The notes: a model not told the origin generated them from the letters alone. 64,000 nucleotides of DNA from Gordonia spumicola (GCF_009932475.1 NZ_BJOV01000005.1:1922001-1986000), one strand, 5' to 3'. Numbered from the stretch's first letter, positions 30,882-39,953 are shown. Numbers and translations: made by a program.

Positions 30882-32356
30882 TCACCAGGCGATCCTACGG
30901 TGGACGCGACGGCGATCGTTCCCGTTCGCGAGGAACGTCCGTCCGCGCGGTCCGGTTCGGCGTCCAGGCGTGCCCGGCCGAGCGTCGCCGCGGCGACCGC
31001 CGCCCCGGCCATCGCGATGCCGCAGCCGATCCACAGCGCGACGACCAGCGCTTCGGTGAACGCCTCCGCCGCATCGGGTGCGAACGCCGACTGTGCGGGG
31101 AACACCGCACCGAGGGCGGCGACGCCGAGCGCGATGCCCGACTGCCGGAACACGTCGTTCACTCCGGCCGCGAGTCCGACGTCGTCGCTGCCGCTCTCGG
31201 CGAGGACGATCGCCGACAGCACCGGATTGAACACGCCCGCCCCCACGCATGCGAGCAGGAAGCCGGGGACGAGATTCCAGCCGCTGCTGTCGACGGTCGC
31301 GATCGTCATCCACGCGAGCCCGCAGGCGACCGCCACCAGCGACACCGAGATCAGGATGCGCGGCGCGACCACCCGCATCAGCTTGTCCGTGGCGCCTGCG
31401 ACGACGAACATCACGACGGTCCCCGGCAGGTACACGAGACCGGCCTCGATCGGCGACAACCCGACGACACCCTGCAGGTACAGGGTCACGTAGACGAACA
31501 CGGCGAACATCGACGCGGAGATCGCGAACGTCGCCGCCTGGGCTCCGGCGAAGACCCTGGTCGCGAACAACCCCAGCGGGAGCATCGGCTCGGCCACCTT
31601 GCTCTCGATCAGCAGGAACAGGCCGAACGCGACGGCGGCGATCAGGAACATCAGCAGCGTGCGGTCGGCCGACCAGCCTCGCTCGGACGCCTGGAAGAAG
31701 CCGTCGGTCAATGCCCCGAGCGCGATGACCGCGGCCACCTGGCCGGCCCAGTCACCGCGACGCGGCTCCGCGCTCGCCGACTCGTCGATCCACCGCACGC
31801 CCGCCAGCATCGCGAGACCGACGGGCACGTTGATCACGAAGATCGCGCGCCAGTCGAACCACTCGGTGAGCATCCCGCCGAGCAGCGGACCGACGGCGAA
31901 CGCCCCGCCGATGGTCGCGCCGTACGCGGCCAGGGCGCTCGCGCGGGCCTTGGTCCCGTGCCCGAATGTCGCCGCCAGCAGGGCGAGCGACGTCGCGAAC
32001 AGCAGCGAGGCTCCGAGTCCCTGGACCACGCGCGCCGCGTTGAGGATCACGAGCCGGTCGGCGCTCGCGCACAGCACCGACGACACGGTGAACACGACGG
32101 CTCCGATGACGAAGACGCGTCGTCGTCCGACGCGGTCGGCCCAGGCGCCCGCGCTCAGCACCGTCGCGGCCAACGCCAGCGTGTACCCGTCGACCACCCA
32201 CTTCAGTCCGCTCAGATCGGCCGAGAAGTCCTTGGAGATCGCGGGCAGCGCGGTGTTGACCACCGCGATGTCGAGCATCAGCATCGCCGTCGCCGCGCAC
32301 ACCACGGCGAGGGTGATCCGGCGGCGTCCGTCCCACCGGTCTGTCGTATCGGTCAT
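30878..32356 (-). CDS. MFS drug-efflux transporter (DHA2, 14-segment type)
   Basis: The 492-residue protein has about 14 hydrophobic segments and DHA2 features: LDIAVVNTALPAI in the first segment, motif A (GAWADRVGRRRVF) and the motif C-like region YGATIGGAFAVGPLLGG. These proteins export drugs or small metabolites in exchange for protons. It is the first gene of the operon with the SARP regulator, and three 11-bp-spaced repeats lie 47-73 bases upstream of its ATG. It may export the product of, or confer resistance to, the compound handled by the oxidoreductase. Confidence 0.93.
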   Translation of the reverse strand: MTDTTDRWDGRRRITLAVVCAATAMLMLDIAVVNTALPAISKDFSADLSGLKWVVDGYTLALAATVLSAGAWADRVGRRRVFVIGAVVFTVSSVLCASADRLVILNAARVVQGLGASLLFATSLALLAATFGHGTKARASALAAYGATIGGAFAVGPLLGGMLTEWFDWRAIFVINVPVGLAMLAGVRWIDESASAEPRRGDWAGQVAAVIALGALTDGFFQASERGWSADRTLLMFLIAAVAFGLFLLIESKVAEPMLPLGLFATRVFAGAQAATFAISASMFAVFVYVTLYLQGVVGLSPIEAGLVYLPGTVVMFVVAGATDKLMRVVAPRILISVSLVAVACGLAWMTIATVDSSGWNLVPGFLLACVGAGVFNPVLSAIVLAESGSDDVGLAAGVNDVFRQSGIALGVAALGAVFPAQSAFAPDAAEAFTEALVVALWIGCGIAMAGAAVAAATLGRARLDAEPDRADGRSSRTGTIAVASTVGSPGE

Positions 32357-32402
32357 GATCGTCCTCTCGAATAGTCGATGAGGACGACTGTCGCGACCGG
32401 CG

Positions 32403-32429
32403 CTTGGAAACCCCTTGCCGCGGGCTTGG
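32403..32429 (-). promoter_or_regulatory. Predicted SARP operator upstream of the MFS-SARP operon
   Basis: CTTGG at 32403, CTTGC at 32414 and CTTGG at 32425 (plus strand) repeat at exactly 11-bp intervals in the 81-base gap before the MFS gene. The arrangement is the same as that before the FAD oxidoreductase. Autoregulation by the SARP is inferred. Confidence 0.7.
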
Positions 32430-32437
32430 CTCGCCGG

Positions 32438-33307
32438 TCAGGCCACCGATGTCAGCGACGACGTGGGCCGCGCGTCGAGGGTCACGATGCTCTCGGACAG
32501 GTCTGGAGCCGGTGCGATCAGCCGCTGCGCGGCGTCGGCGAGCTCACGCCGATCCGGCACGGGCAACTGCAGGTCGAAGACGGTGACGGTGACCGTCAGC
32601 TCGCGCGCGGTGACGATCCGCAAGAAGGTCGATCCGATGGTGTCGTCGCCGATGAAGCCCGCCAGCGCTGTCGGACGACCAGCGTCGCGGTACGTCAGAC
32701 GCATCGGGAGCACCGGCGCGCCGGCGTCGACCGCGGCTTGGAAGAACGCGGGCCGGAATCGCCCCGACGCCGCACCGCACCACGTGGTGCCCTCCGGGAA
32801 CACGGCGACCGCCCGTCCCCGATCGAGGATGCCGGTGACCCGCTCGACCATCGGGACCAGCAGGCGCAGATCCCCTCGCACGTGTGAGAGCACCCCGAAC
32901 GCCTTGGCGACGACGCCGAAGCCCGGCATCTGCGCCACCTCGCGCTTGGCGACGAAGCGGGCGGGCGCCACGGACGCCATCGCGACGATGTCCAGGAACG
33001 ACACGTGATTGGCTACGATCAGCGCGCCGCGTACATCGCGGGCCCGGCTCGGACGATGATCGTCGACGGTGAGCCGGACGCCCATCGACCGCAGGCAGAC
33101 GCGTGCGCTGCCCCTCCAGTACCCGTGGCGGGCGCGACGAGGCACGAGCACCGTCACCGTCCCCGCCGCCAACAGGACGATCGCGGCGCACGCGAACCCG
33201 GCCATCCGCAGTGCCGACGTGAGCCGTGACGCCCGGTCGGTCTCCGGCACGCACGCCGTGCCGCAGGGACTGTGCGGCAGCCACTGGTTCACTGTCGTGT
33301 CCGCCAT
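32438..33307 (-). CDS. PlsC-family 1-acyl-glycerophosphate/lyso-lipid acyltransferase
   Basis: The 289-residue protein has a membrane segment (about residues 36-55), then a PlsC domain with the catalytic NHVSFLD motif and the FPEGTTW block that binds the phosphate. It transfers acyl chains from ACP or CoA to a lyso-lipid. Orthologue position: M. tuberculosis Rv3026c. It is six bases downstream of an OlsB-like N-acyltransferase, the pairing (OlsB then OlsA) that makes ornithine lipid in other bacteria; glycerophospholipid remodelling is the alternative. Confidence 0.88.
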   Translation of the reverse strand: MADTTVNQWLPHSPCGTACVPETDRASRLTSALRMAGFACAAIVLLAAGTVTVLVPRRARHGYWRGSARVCLRSMGVRLTVDDHRPSRARDVRGALIVANHVSFLDIVAMASVAPARFVAKREVAQMPGFGVVAKAFGVLSHVRGDLRLLVPMVERVTGILDRGRAVAVFPEGTTWCGAASGRFRPAFFQAAVDAGAPVLPMRLTYRDAGRPTALAGFIGDDTIGSTFLRIVTARELTVTVTVFDLQLPVPDRRELADAAQRLIAPAPDLSESIVTLDARPTSSLTSVA

Positions 33308-33313
33308 CGTGTT

Positions 33314-34135
33314 CTAGTCCGTGCTCTTCATGCGGGCCATCGCACCGCGAAGGCGGTCGACGTACCGCTGTTCGCCTCGGTGCCGGTCCAGGACCGTCAG
33401 GAAGTCGCCTACATCGAAGACCTCGTCGAACGCGGGCTCACCGCAGACGCGCGCCCCGAGCCGGGTGTACCCCTTGAGCAGAGCGGGCAGTCGAAGCGTC
33501 TCCGGCGGATCCAGCTCGTCGAGGGTGCGTCCGTCGACGGTGACCGGGATGTGCGGGAACGCCTGCCAGTCGCCCCGGTACGCCTCTCGGGCCAGATCGC
33601 GGATGCCGCGGAGTTCGCGTCCCCTGCCGAGCGGCGACTCGAGCGGCACCGACACGCAACCCATCATGTACCGGTAGCCGCCGTCCTCCAGGTATCCGAG
33701 GAGCGCCGCCCACAGCATCGCCGTGACGGATCCGCTGCGGTGATCGGGGGCGACGACGGCGCGTCCCATCTCGACGGTCTCGCCGCGGATCGCGTCGAGT
33801 TCGGTGAGATCGAACTCGCCCGCCGAGTACCAGCCGCCCGCGGCGATGGCGCGCGGCGGCGGGAGCACCCTGGCGCAGCCGACGAGCGCGTCGGTCGGCA
33901 CGTGGCGCACGAGCAGGTGTTCGCAGTGGTCGTCGAAGCCGTCCGCGTCGCGCCCCGATTCGGCGTCGCCGATCGAGTCGGAGTAGCCGGGCTCGTTGTT
34001 GAAGACCTCGAATCGGAGGCGCTGCGCCGCGTCCACGTCGACCGCGTCCTCGGTGATCGTCACCTCGTAGTCGCCGCCCGCCAGGAGCACCCGGCGCGTG
34101 CGTGCGTTGATCGCTGCAACTTCAATCACTGTCAT
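33314..34135 (-). CDS. GNAT-type N-acyltransferase, OlsB/hemolysin-like
   Basis: The 273-residue protein belongs to the acyl-homoserine-lactone-synthase-like/OlsB group of the GNAT fold (Acetyltransf_5): RLRFEVFNNEPGYSD, EHLLVRHVPTDALVGCARVL, then ETVEMGRAVVAPDHRSG and YMMGCVSVPLESP. OlsB transfers a 3-hydroxyacyl chain to the amino group of ornithine. Orthologue by position: Rv3027c. The ATG at 34135 is used; an ATG at 34153 would add six residues, and neither has a strong ribosome site. Coupled in order with the PlsC-type gene. Confidence 0.8.
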   Translation of the reverse strand: MTVIEVAAINARTRRVLLAGGDYEVTITEDAVDVDAAQRLRFEVFNNEPGYSDSIGDAESGRDADGFDDHCEHLLVRHVPTDALVGCARVLPPPRAIAAGGWYSAGEFDLTELDAIRGETVEMGRAVVAPDHRSGSVTAMLWAALLGYLEDGGYRYMMGCVSVPLESPLGRGRELRGIRDLAREAYRGDWQAFPHIPVTVDGRTLDELDPPETLRLPALLKGYTRLGARVCGEPAFDEVFDVGDFLTVLDRHRGEQRYVDRLRGAMARMKSTD

Positions 34136-34286
34136 GAGTGCAGTCAATGGCACGCGATCGGCCGGGCGGGCACGACGACGTGACCGGTTCGCACACGTCC
34201 CGTGAACACCTCGACGACGGGTTTCCCGTCTCGCAACCCGCCCGTATCGCCGATGTCGCGTTGCCCGTCGGTCCTCTACGACAGCA

Positions 34287-34317
34287 GAACACCCCGCCGC
34301 GATGCGACGGGGTGTTC
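34287..34317. terminator. Terminator downstream of etfA
   Basis: GAACACCCCG (34287-34296) and CGGGGTGTTC (34308-34317) are perfect inverted repeats around an 11-base loop with further partial pairing. It lies 24 bases past the etfA stop on the minus strand. Confidence 0.75.
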
Positions 34318-34340
34318 GTCAGATGACTCGACGAGTCAGC

Positions 34341-35297
34341 TCACTTGCGCTTGTTCACTTCCTCGGTCAGCTGCGGGGCGACGTTGAAGAGGTCGCCGAC
34401 GATGCCGAAGTCGCTGATCTCGAAGATCGGGGCCTCTTCGTCCTTGTTGACGGCCACGATGGTCTTCGAGGTCTGCATGCCCGCACGGTGCTGGATGGCG
34501 CCCGAGATGCCCAGGGCGATGTACAGCTGCGGCGAGACGGTCTTGCCCGTCTGACCGACCTGGAACTGGCCCGGGTAGTAACCCGAGTCGACAGCGGCGC
34601 GCGACGCGCCGACGGCAGCGCCGAGCGAGTCGGCGAGAGCCTCGACGACCTCGAATTTCTCCGCCGAGCCGACGCCGCGGCCACCCGAGACGACGATCGA
34701 CGCCTCGGTCAGCTCGGGGCGGTCGCCGCCGACGTTCGGTGCGAAGCCGGTGATCTTGACGGCGTTCTCGGCCTGAGCCGGGACCTCGACGTTGACGACC
34801 TCGCCCGCGCCTGCGGCCGGAGCCGCCTCGACGCCGCCGGGGCGGACCGAGATGACCGGCGTGTCGCCGCCGGCCTGGGCGTCGACGGTGAACGCGCCAC
34901 CGAAGATCGAGTGGACGCCGGCACCGCCTTCCTTCACCTCGATGACGTCGGTCAGCAGACCCGAGCCGAGACGCACGGCGAGACGACCGGCGATCTCCTT
35001 GCCGTCCGCGGTGGCGGCGACGAGGACGCCCGCGGCTCCGACCTGCTCGGCGAGAGTCGACAGGACGTCGACCTTCGGCGAGATGAGGTAGCCCGCGACG
35101 TCGTCCGATTCGGCGACGTAGATCTTCTCGGCGCCTGCCTCGGTGAGACCTGCGGTGACGCCCGCGGCCGAGCCGGGGCCCGCCACGACGACGGCCGCCG
35201 GGGTGCCGAGCGCACGGGCGGCGGTGATGAGTTCGCTGGTGACCTTCTTCAGCCCACCCTCGGCATCCTGCTCAACGAGCACGAGTACTTCAGCCAT
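34341..35297 (-). CDS. etfA: Electron transfer flavoprotein alpha subunit
   Basis: EtfA with EtfB accepts electrons from acyl-CoA dehydrogenases and passes them to the ETF-quinone oxidoreductase. The 318-residue protein has the C-terminal FAD domain with [35 protein letters not shown] and the final [21 protein letters not shown]. The ATG at 35297 has an AGGAGA site. It is second in the etfBA operon and corresponds to fixB (Rv3028c). Confidence 0.96.
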   Translation of the reverse strand: MAEVLVLVEQDAEGGLKKVTSELITAARALGTPAAVVVAGPGSAAGVTAGLTEAGAEKIYVAESDDVAGYLISPKVDVLSTLAEQVGAAGVLVAATADGKEIAGRLAVRLGSGLLTDVIEVKEGGAGVHSIFGGAFTVDAQAGGDTPVISVRPGGVEAAPAAGAGEVVNVEVPAQAENAVKITGFAPNVGGDRPELTEASIVVSGGRGVGSAEKFEVVEALADSLGAAVGASRAAVDSGYYPGQFQVGQTGKTVSPQLYIALGISGAIQHRAGMQTSKTIVAVNKDEEAPIFEISDFGIVGDLFNVAPQLTEEVNKRK

Positions 35298-35343
35298 GAA
35301 TTTTCTCCTGAATGTCTTTGGTAATCGCCGGAATGGGGCGGGA

Positions 35344-36129
35344 TCAGATGATCTTCTGGCCGACCAGGTACTCGGCGACCTTGGTGCCGCCGTCGCCCTC
35401 GTCGACGACTCGCTCGCCCGCGGTCTTCTCGGCCTTCGGGGTGACGCCGGTGACGGTGCTGCCCGCGTTGGCGAGGCCGACGACCTCGGGCTCGATGCCA
35501 AGCTCGGCGAGGGTCAGGACGAGGACTTCCTTCTTCTTCGCGGCCATGATGCCCTTGAAGGACGGGAAGCGGGGCTCGTTGATCTTCTCGTTGACCGAGA
35601 CGATCGCCGGGATGGAGGCCTCGACGGTGAAGATGCCGTCATCGGTCTCGCGCTCGCCCTTGAGGCTCTCGCCCTCGACCTCGAGCTTGCGCAGGTGCGT
35701 CAGGTGCGGGAGTTCCAGGTACTCGGCGATCATGGCGGGGACGGCGCCGCTGCGACCGTCGGTCGCCTCGTTGCCCGCGATGACCAGCTCGACGCCTTCG
35801 ACCGTGCCGAGCGCGGTGGCGATGACGTAGGCGGTCTGGACGGCGTCGCTGCCGTGCATCGCCGGGTCGTTGATGTGGATCGCCTTGTCGGCGCCCATCG
35901 AGAGAGCCTTGCGGATGGCGTCGGTCGCGCGGTCGGGACCGGCGCAGAGCACGGTCACCTCGCCACCGTCGCGCTCCTTGATCTGCAGCGCTTCCTCGAC
36001 TGCACGCTCGTTGATCTCGTCGAGAACGGCGTCGGCAGCCTCACGGTCCAGCGTGTAGTCGCCATCGGCGAGCTTGCGCTCGGACCAGGTATCGGGAACC
36101 TGCTTGATCAGAACGACAGTATTCGTCAT
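35344..36129 (-). CDS. etfB: Electron transfer flavoprotein beta subunit
   Basis: The 261-residue EtfB binds AMP and pairs with EtfA. Family features include VVLIKQVPDTWSERKL at the start, and the NEATDGRSGAVPAMIAEYL and INEPRFPSFKGIMAAKKK segments, the latter close to the recognition loop that contacts dehydrogenases. The ATG at 36129 lies 13 bases after AGGAGG, a long spacing. A palindrome overlapping the promoter region (36164-36179) suggests repressor control. Matches fixA (Rv3029c). Confidence 0.96.
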   Translation of the reverse strand: MTNTVVLIKQVPDTWSERKLADGDYTLDREAADAVLDEINERAVEEALQIKERDGGEVTVLCAGPDRATDAIRKALSMGADKAIHINDPAMHGSDAVQTAYVIATALGTVEGVELVIAGNEATDGRSGAVPAMIAEYLELPHLTHLRKLEVEGESLKGERETDDGIFTVEASIPAIVSVNEKINEPRFPSFKGIMAAKKKEVLVLTLAELGIEPEVVGLANAGSTVTGVTPKAEKTAGERVVDEGDGGTKVAEYLVGQKII

Positions 36130-36163
36130 GGGTCTTCGTCGACCTCCTGCTCGGGTTCGGCAA

Positions 36164-36179
36164 CTTACCAGCCGGTAAG
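36164..36179 (-). promoter_or_regulatory. Palindromic operator candidate upstream of etfBA
   Basis: CTTACC-AGCC-GGTAAG is a 16-bp palindrome 35-50 bases upstream of the etfB ATG. Its outer half-sites contain a TAAG that could also serve as a -10. The form fits a TetR-family repressor site; control by a fatty-acid-degradation regulator is a reasonable guess from the operon's role. Confidence 0.55.
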
Positions 36180-36282
36180 GCCCTGGGTCATCTCTCACTG
36201 TAGCGGCTGACCTCGCCAGCGAGAACGTGGCGTCTCTCATAAATCGCGACGACACGATGCGGATCGGGCGAACCTGTTCCAC

Positions 36283-36288
36283 TAAGGT
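36283..36288 (+). promoter_or_regulatory. -10 element for the Rv3030-like operon
   Basis: TAAGGT ends eight bases before the ATG at 36296, so transcription should start on or one base before the start codon. No Shine-Dalgarno sequence is visible. Confidence 0.5.
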
Positions 36289-36295
36289 TCTGGAA

Positions 36296-37072
36296 ATGAC
36301 CGAACCGCAGGCCGGAACTGGAGAAGATCAGCTCGCCCTCACCGGCGAACGCACCGTCCCGGGCATCCCCGCCGAGAACTACTGGTTCCGCAGGCACGAG
36401 GTGGCATACGACTACATCCTGCGCCGATGCTCGGGCCGCGACGTCCTCGAAGCGGGCTCCGGCGAGGGCTACGGCGCGTCCATGCTGGCCCGGACCGCGC
36501 GGTCGGTCACCTGCGTCGACTACGACGAGCAGGCCGTCGACCACACACGCCGCCGCTATCCCGAACTGACCGTCCACCGCGGCAACCTGATCGACCTTCC
36601 GCTCGACGACACCAGCGTCGACACGATCGTCAACTTCCAGGTGATCGAACACCTGTGGGATCAGAGCGAGTTCGTGCGCGAATGCCACCGCGTACTGCGC
36701 GGCGGCGGCGAACTGCTGATGAGCACCCCGAACCGCATCACCTTCTCCCCCGGCCGCGACACGCCGCTCAATCCGTTCCACACGCGGGAACTGTCGGCCA
36801 CCGAGCTCACCGAACTGCTGTCGGACGACGGTTTCGACGTCGTCGACATGCTCGGCGTCTACCACGGCGTGCGCCTGGTGGAACTCGACGAGAAGTGGGG
36901 CGGTTCGATCATCGACGCCCAGATCGAGCGGGCGCTCGCCGGACAGCCGTGGCCGGACGAACTGGTCGACGACGTCGCAGGCATCACGATCGCCGATTTC
37001 GACATTCGCCGTGCGTCCGAGGCCGACATCGATGCGAGCCTCGACCTGCTCGCGGTCGCCGCGCGCTTCTAG
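36296..37072 (+). CDS. SAM-dependent methyltransferase, Rv3030-like
   Basis: The 258-residue class I methyltransferase has motif I VLEAGSGEGYGASML, the acidic CVDYDE strand end, and the FQVIEHLWDQSEFVRECHRVLRGGG post-motif typical of small-molecule and sugar O-methyltransferases. M. tuberculosis Rv3030 heads the same gene set and is proposed to act in methylglucose lipopolysaccharide (MGLP) synthesis. The ATG at 36296 lies just after a -10 element. Seven bases separate it from the GH57 gene, so the three genes to 39880 form one operon. Confidence 0.85.
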   Translation: MTEPQAGTGEDQLALTGERTVPGIPAENYWFRRHEVAYDYILRRCSGRDVLEAGSGEGYGASMLARTARSVTCVDYDEQAVDHTRRRYPELTVHRGNLIDLPLDDTSVDTIVNFQVIEHLWDQSEFVRECHRVLRGGGELLMSTPNRITFSPGRDTPLNPFHTRELSATELTELLSDDGFDVVDMLGVYHGVRLVELDEKWGGSIIDAQIERALAGQPWPDELVDDVAGITIADFDIRRASEADIDASLDLLAVAARF

Positions 37073-37079
37073 TCGCGAC

Positions 37080-38624
37080 ATGACCGATCGCGTTCCCGGG
37101 CAGTTCGCCCTCGTCCTGCACTCCCATCTGCCCTGGCTGCCGAACCACGGCCGCTGGCCCGTCGGCGAGGAGTGGCTGTACCAGTCGTGGGCCGACTGCT
37201 ATCTGCCGATGTTCGCGATGCTGCGCAGGCTCGCCGACGACGGCCTGCGCGACCAGCTGACCCTCGGGATCACGCCGATCCTCGCCGCCCAGTTGGACGA
37301 CCCGTACGCGAGCTCGTCCATGTACGAGTGGCTCGCCGACTGGCAGCTGCGCGCGATGGAGGCCGCACTGTCGCGCGACCCGCACCGCGCCGACGCCGGG
37401 ACCCGCGAGTTCCGCGCCGCGGCGGCGGCTCTGACCGACTTCGAGACCCAGTGGCGGCACGGCGGCAGCCCGCAGATCCGGCCGCTCGTGGAGTCGGGCG
37501 TCATCGAGCTCCTCGGCGGCCCGCTCGCCCACCCGTTCCAGCCGCTCCTGGACCCGCGACTGCGTCGCCTGTCACTGCGGGAAGGCCTCGCCGACGCTGA
37601 GCTCCGGTGGGGTTCGCGGCCGTCCGGGATCTGGGCGCCCGAATGCGCGTACACGCCCGGGATGGAACGCGAGTACCACGCGGCGGGCGTCAAACACTTC
37701 ATGGTCGACGGCCCTACGCTGCACGGCGACACCGCACTCGGCAGGCCCGTCGCCGACAGCGACGTCGTCGCGTTCGGCCGTGACCTGACGGTCAGCTACC
37801 GCGTCTGGTCGCCGAAGTCCGGCTACCCGGGGCACGCCGACTACCGCGACTTCCACACCTACGATCACGAGACCGGATTCAAATCCGTGCGCGTCACCGG
37901 CAAGACCGTGCCCGCTCACGAGAAGAAGCCGTACGACCCGTCGCGCGTCGACCCCGCGATCGACGCGCACGTCGACGACTTCATCGGCGCCGTCCGCGAC
38001 CGCCTGATCTCCGAGTCGGACCGCATCGGACGCGACGCGCTCGTCGTCGCCGCCTTCGACACCGAGTTGTACGGACACTGGTGGCACGAGGGGCCGGTCT
38101 GGCTCGAACGCCTCCTGCGCCGCCTGCCCGAGGTCGGGATCACCGTCGGCACCCTCGACACCGCCCGCCGCGCCGGGTACGTCGGCGAGCCGGTGGAACT
38201 GGCCGACTCGTCGTGGGGCTCGGGCAAAGACTGGCGCGTGTGGGAGGGTCCGCAGGTCCAGCACCTCGTCCAGCTGAACTCCGAGGTCACCGCCACCGCG
38301 CTGGACTCGCTCGACAAGCGCCTCTCCTCGGCTCCCCGAGGGCAGTCAAGGGGACGCGATGACGTGGCCGATCAGATCCTTCGGGAGACGCTGATGACCG
38401 TGCAGTCGGACTGGCCGTTCATGGTGTCCAAGGACACCGCCGCCGGATACGCGCAGGACCGCGCCTACAAGCACGCGCACGCCACCCGCGAGATCTGTGC
38501 CGCGTCCGACGCCGGACGCGAAGACGCGGCCGCCCGCCTGGCCCGCGGATGGCGGACGGCGGACAACATGTTCGGTGCGCTCGACGCGCGCCGCCTGCCC
38601 AGCCGTGACGGAGGCTACCTGTGA
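37080..38624 (+). CDS. GH57 family 1,4-alpha-glucan enzyme (Rv3031-like)
   Basis: The 514-residue protein belongs to glycoside hydrolase family 57: LHSHLPWL near the start, nucleophile Glu188 in GIWAPECAY, acid Asp327 in AAFDTELYGHWW, and the C-terminal helical domain with LMTVQSDWPFMVSKDTAAGYA. Family members are mostly alpha-glucan branching enzymes; Rv3031 is placed in MGLP or glucan assembly. The next gene, a glycosyltransferase, starts within the stop codon (4-base overlap), arguing for a joint pathway. Confidence 0.9.
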   Translation: MTDRVPGQFALVLHSHLPWLPNHGRWPVGEEWLYQSWADCYLPMFAMLRRLADDGLRDQLTLGITPILAAQLDDPYASSSMYEWLADWQLRAMEAALSRDPHRADAGTREFRAAAAALTDFETQWRHGGSPQIRPLVESGVIELLGGPLAHPFQPLLDPRLRRLSLREGLADAELRWGSRPSGIWAPECAYTPGMEREYHAAGVKHFMVDGPTLHGDTALGRPVADSDVVAFGRDLTVSYRVWSPKSGYPGHADYRDFHTYDHETGFKSVRVTGKTVPAHEKKPYDPSRVDPAIDAHVDDFIGAVRDRLISESDRIGRDALVVAAFDTELYGHWWHEGPVWLERLLRRLPEVGITVGTLDTARRAGYVGEPVELADSSWGSGKDWRVWEGPQVQHLVQLNSEVTATALDSLDKRLSSAPRGQSRGRDDVADQILRETLMTVQSDWPFMVSKDTAAGYAQDRAYKHAHATREICAASDAGREDAAARLARGWRTADNMFGALDARRLPSRDGGYL

Positions 38625-39880
38625 CGACTGCAGCGGTGAAGGTCCTGATGGTGTCGTGGGAGTACCCGCCCGTCGTCGTCGGCGGACTGGGACGCCACGT
38701 CCACCATCTCGCGGAGGCGCTCGCCGAACTGGGCGTCGACGTGACCGTCCTGACCAGACAGCCGTCGGGGACCGACGAGTCGACCCACCCGACCACCGAC
38801 ACGGTCGTCAACGGGGTCCGGGTGATCGCCGTCGCCGAGGACCAGCCGATGTTCGACTTCGGCGTCGACATGATGGCGTGGACGCTCGCGATGGGTCACG
38901 GATTCATCCGCGCAGGCCTGCGCCTGCTCGGCCGAGGGTGGACACCCGACGTGGTCCACGCGCACGACTGGCTGGTCGCGCACCCGTCGATCGCCCTCGC
39001 CGAGCACTTCGGCGTGCCGCTCGTCGCCACGCTCCACGCGACGGAGGCCGGCAGGCACAGCGGCTGGGTCGCGGGACACGTCAACCGCCAGGTGCACTCG
39101 GTGGAGTCGTGGCTCGCGAACCGGGCCGACGCGCTCATCACCTGCTCGGCGTCGATGCGCGACGAGGTGACCGAACTGTTCGGCCCCGCGCTGTCCCCGA
39201 TCACCGTGATCCACAACGGGATCGACGTGAGCGCGTGGACGTTCGCGCCGCGCCGCGCGCGGTCGGGCGCGCCGCGACTGCTGTTCGCGGGCAGACTCGA
39301 GTACGAGAAGGGCGTTCAGGACCTGATCGCGGCACTCCCCTCGATCCGCGCCGAGCATCCGGGGACCACCGTGACGATCGCGGGCGAGGGCACCCAGACC
39401 GACTGGCTGCACGAACTGACCCGCACCCACGACGTCGTCGACTCCGTGCGGTTCGCGGGCCGCCAGGACCACGACGGGTTGGTCGGCCTGATGCACTCCT
39501 GCGATCTGATCGTGCTGCCCAGCCGCTACGAACCGTTCGGCATCGTCGCGCTCGAGGCCGCGGCCACCGGCATCCCACTCGTCACATCGACGGCGGGCGG
39601 CCTCGGCGAGGCCGTCACCGACGGCGACACCGGCTGGACGTTCGAGCCGTTCGACCCCGTCGGGCTGTCCGTCGCCGTCCGCGACGCCTTGGCCGACCCG
39701 AGCATCGCGTCGGCGCGCGCCCTGCGCGCGGCGGAGCGTCTCACGGAGGAGTTCACGTGGCGGGTCGTCGCCCAGCGCACGGCCGCCGTCTACAGCTCGG
39801 CGCAGCGTCGCCGAATCGTCGCCCGCCCACGCCCGGAGATCCCGCTGCGGCCCATGCCCGAACGCGATCCCGCGAACTGA
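38621..39880 (+). CDS. GT4-family alpha-glucosyltransferase (Rv3032-like)
   Basis: The 419-residue protein has the two Rossmann domains of GT-B enzymes: the N-terminal SWEYPPVVVGGLGRHVHHLAEAL acceptor loop, and the C-terminal donor site with FAGRLEYEKGVQDLI and YEPFGIVALEAAATG, where the two glutamates of the EX7E motif contact the nucleotide-sugar. M. tuberculosis Rv3032 makes the alpha-1,4-glucan chain of MGLP. It is coupled to the GH57 gene by a four-base overlap and is the last gene of the operon. Confidence 0.92.
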   Translation: MTTAAVKVLMVSWEYPPVVVGGLGRHVHHLAEALAELGVDVTVLTRQPSGTDESTHPTTDTVVNGVRVIAVAEDQPMFDFGVDMMAWTLAMGHGFIRAGLRLLGRGWTPDVVHAHDWLVAHPSIALAEHFGVPLVATLHATEAGRHSGWVAGHVNRQVHSVESWLANRADALITCSASMRDEVTELFGPALSPITVIHNGIDVSAWTFAPRRARSGAPRLLFAGRLEYEKGVQDLIAALPSIRAEHPGTTVTIAGEGTQTDWLHELTRTHDVVDSVRFAGRQDHDGLVGLMHSCDLIVLPSRYEPFGIVALEAAATGIPLVTSTAGGLGEAVTDGDTGWTFEPFDPVGLSVAVRDALADPSIASARALRAAERLTEEFTWRVVAQRTAAVYSSAQRRRIVARPRPEIPLRPMPERDPAN

Positions 39881-39953
39881 CGGCCCGACCCGCGAACCGA
39901 CAGCACGAGCATCCCGCACCCGATCCGTGAGCGGGAAGCCGCCAGGGGAACGC

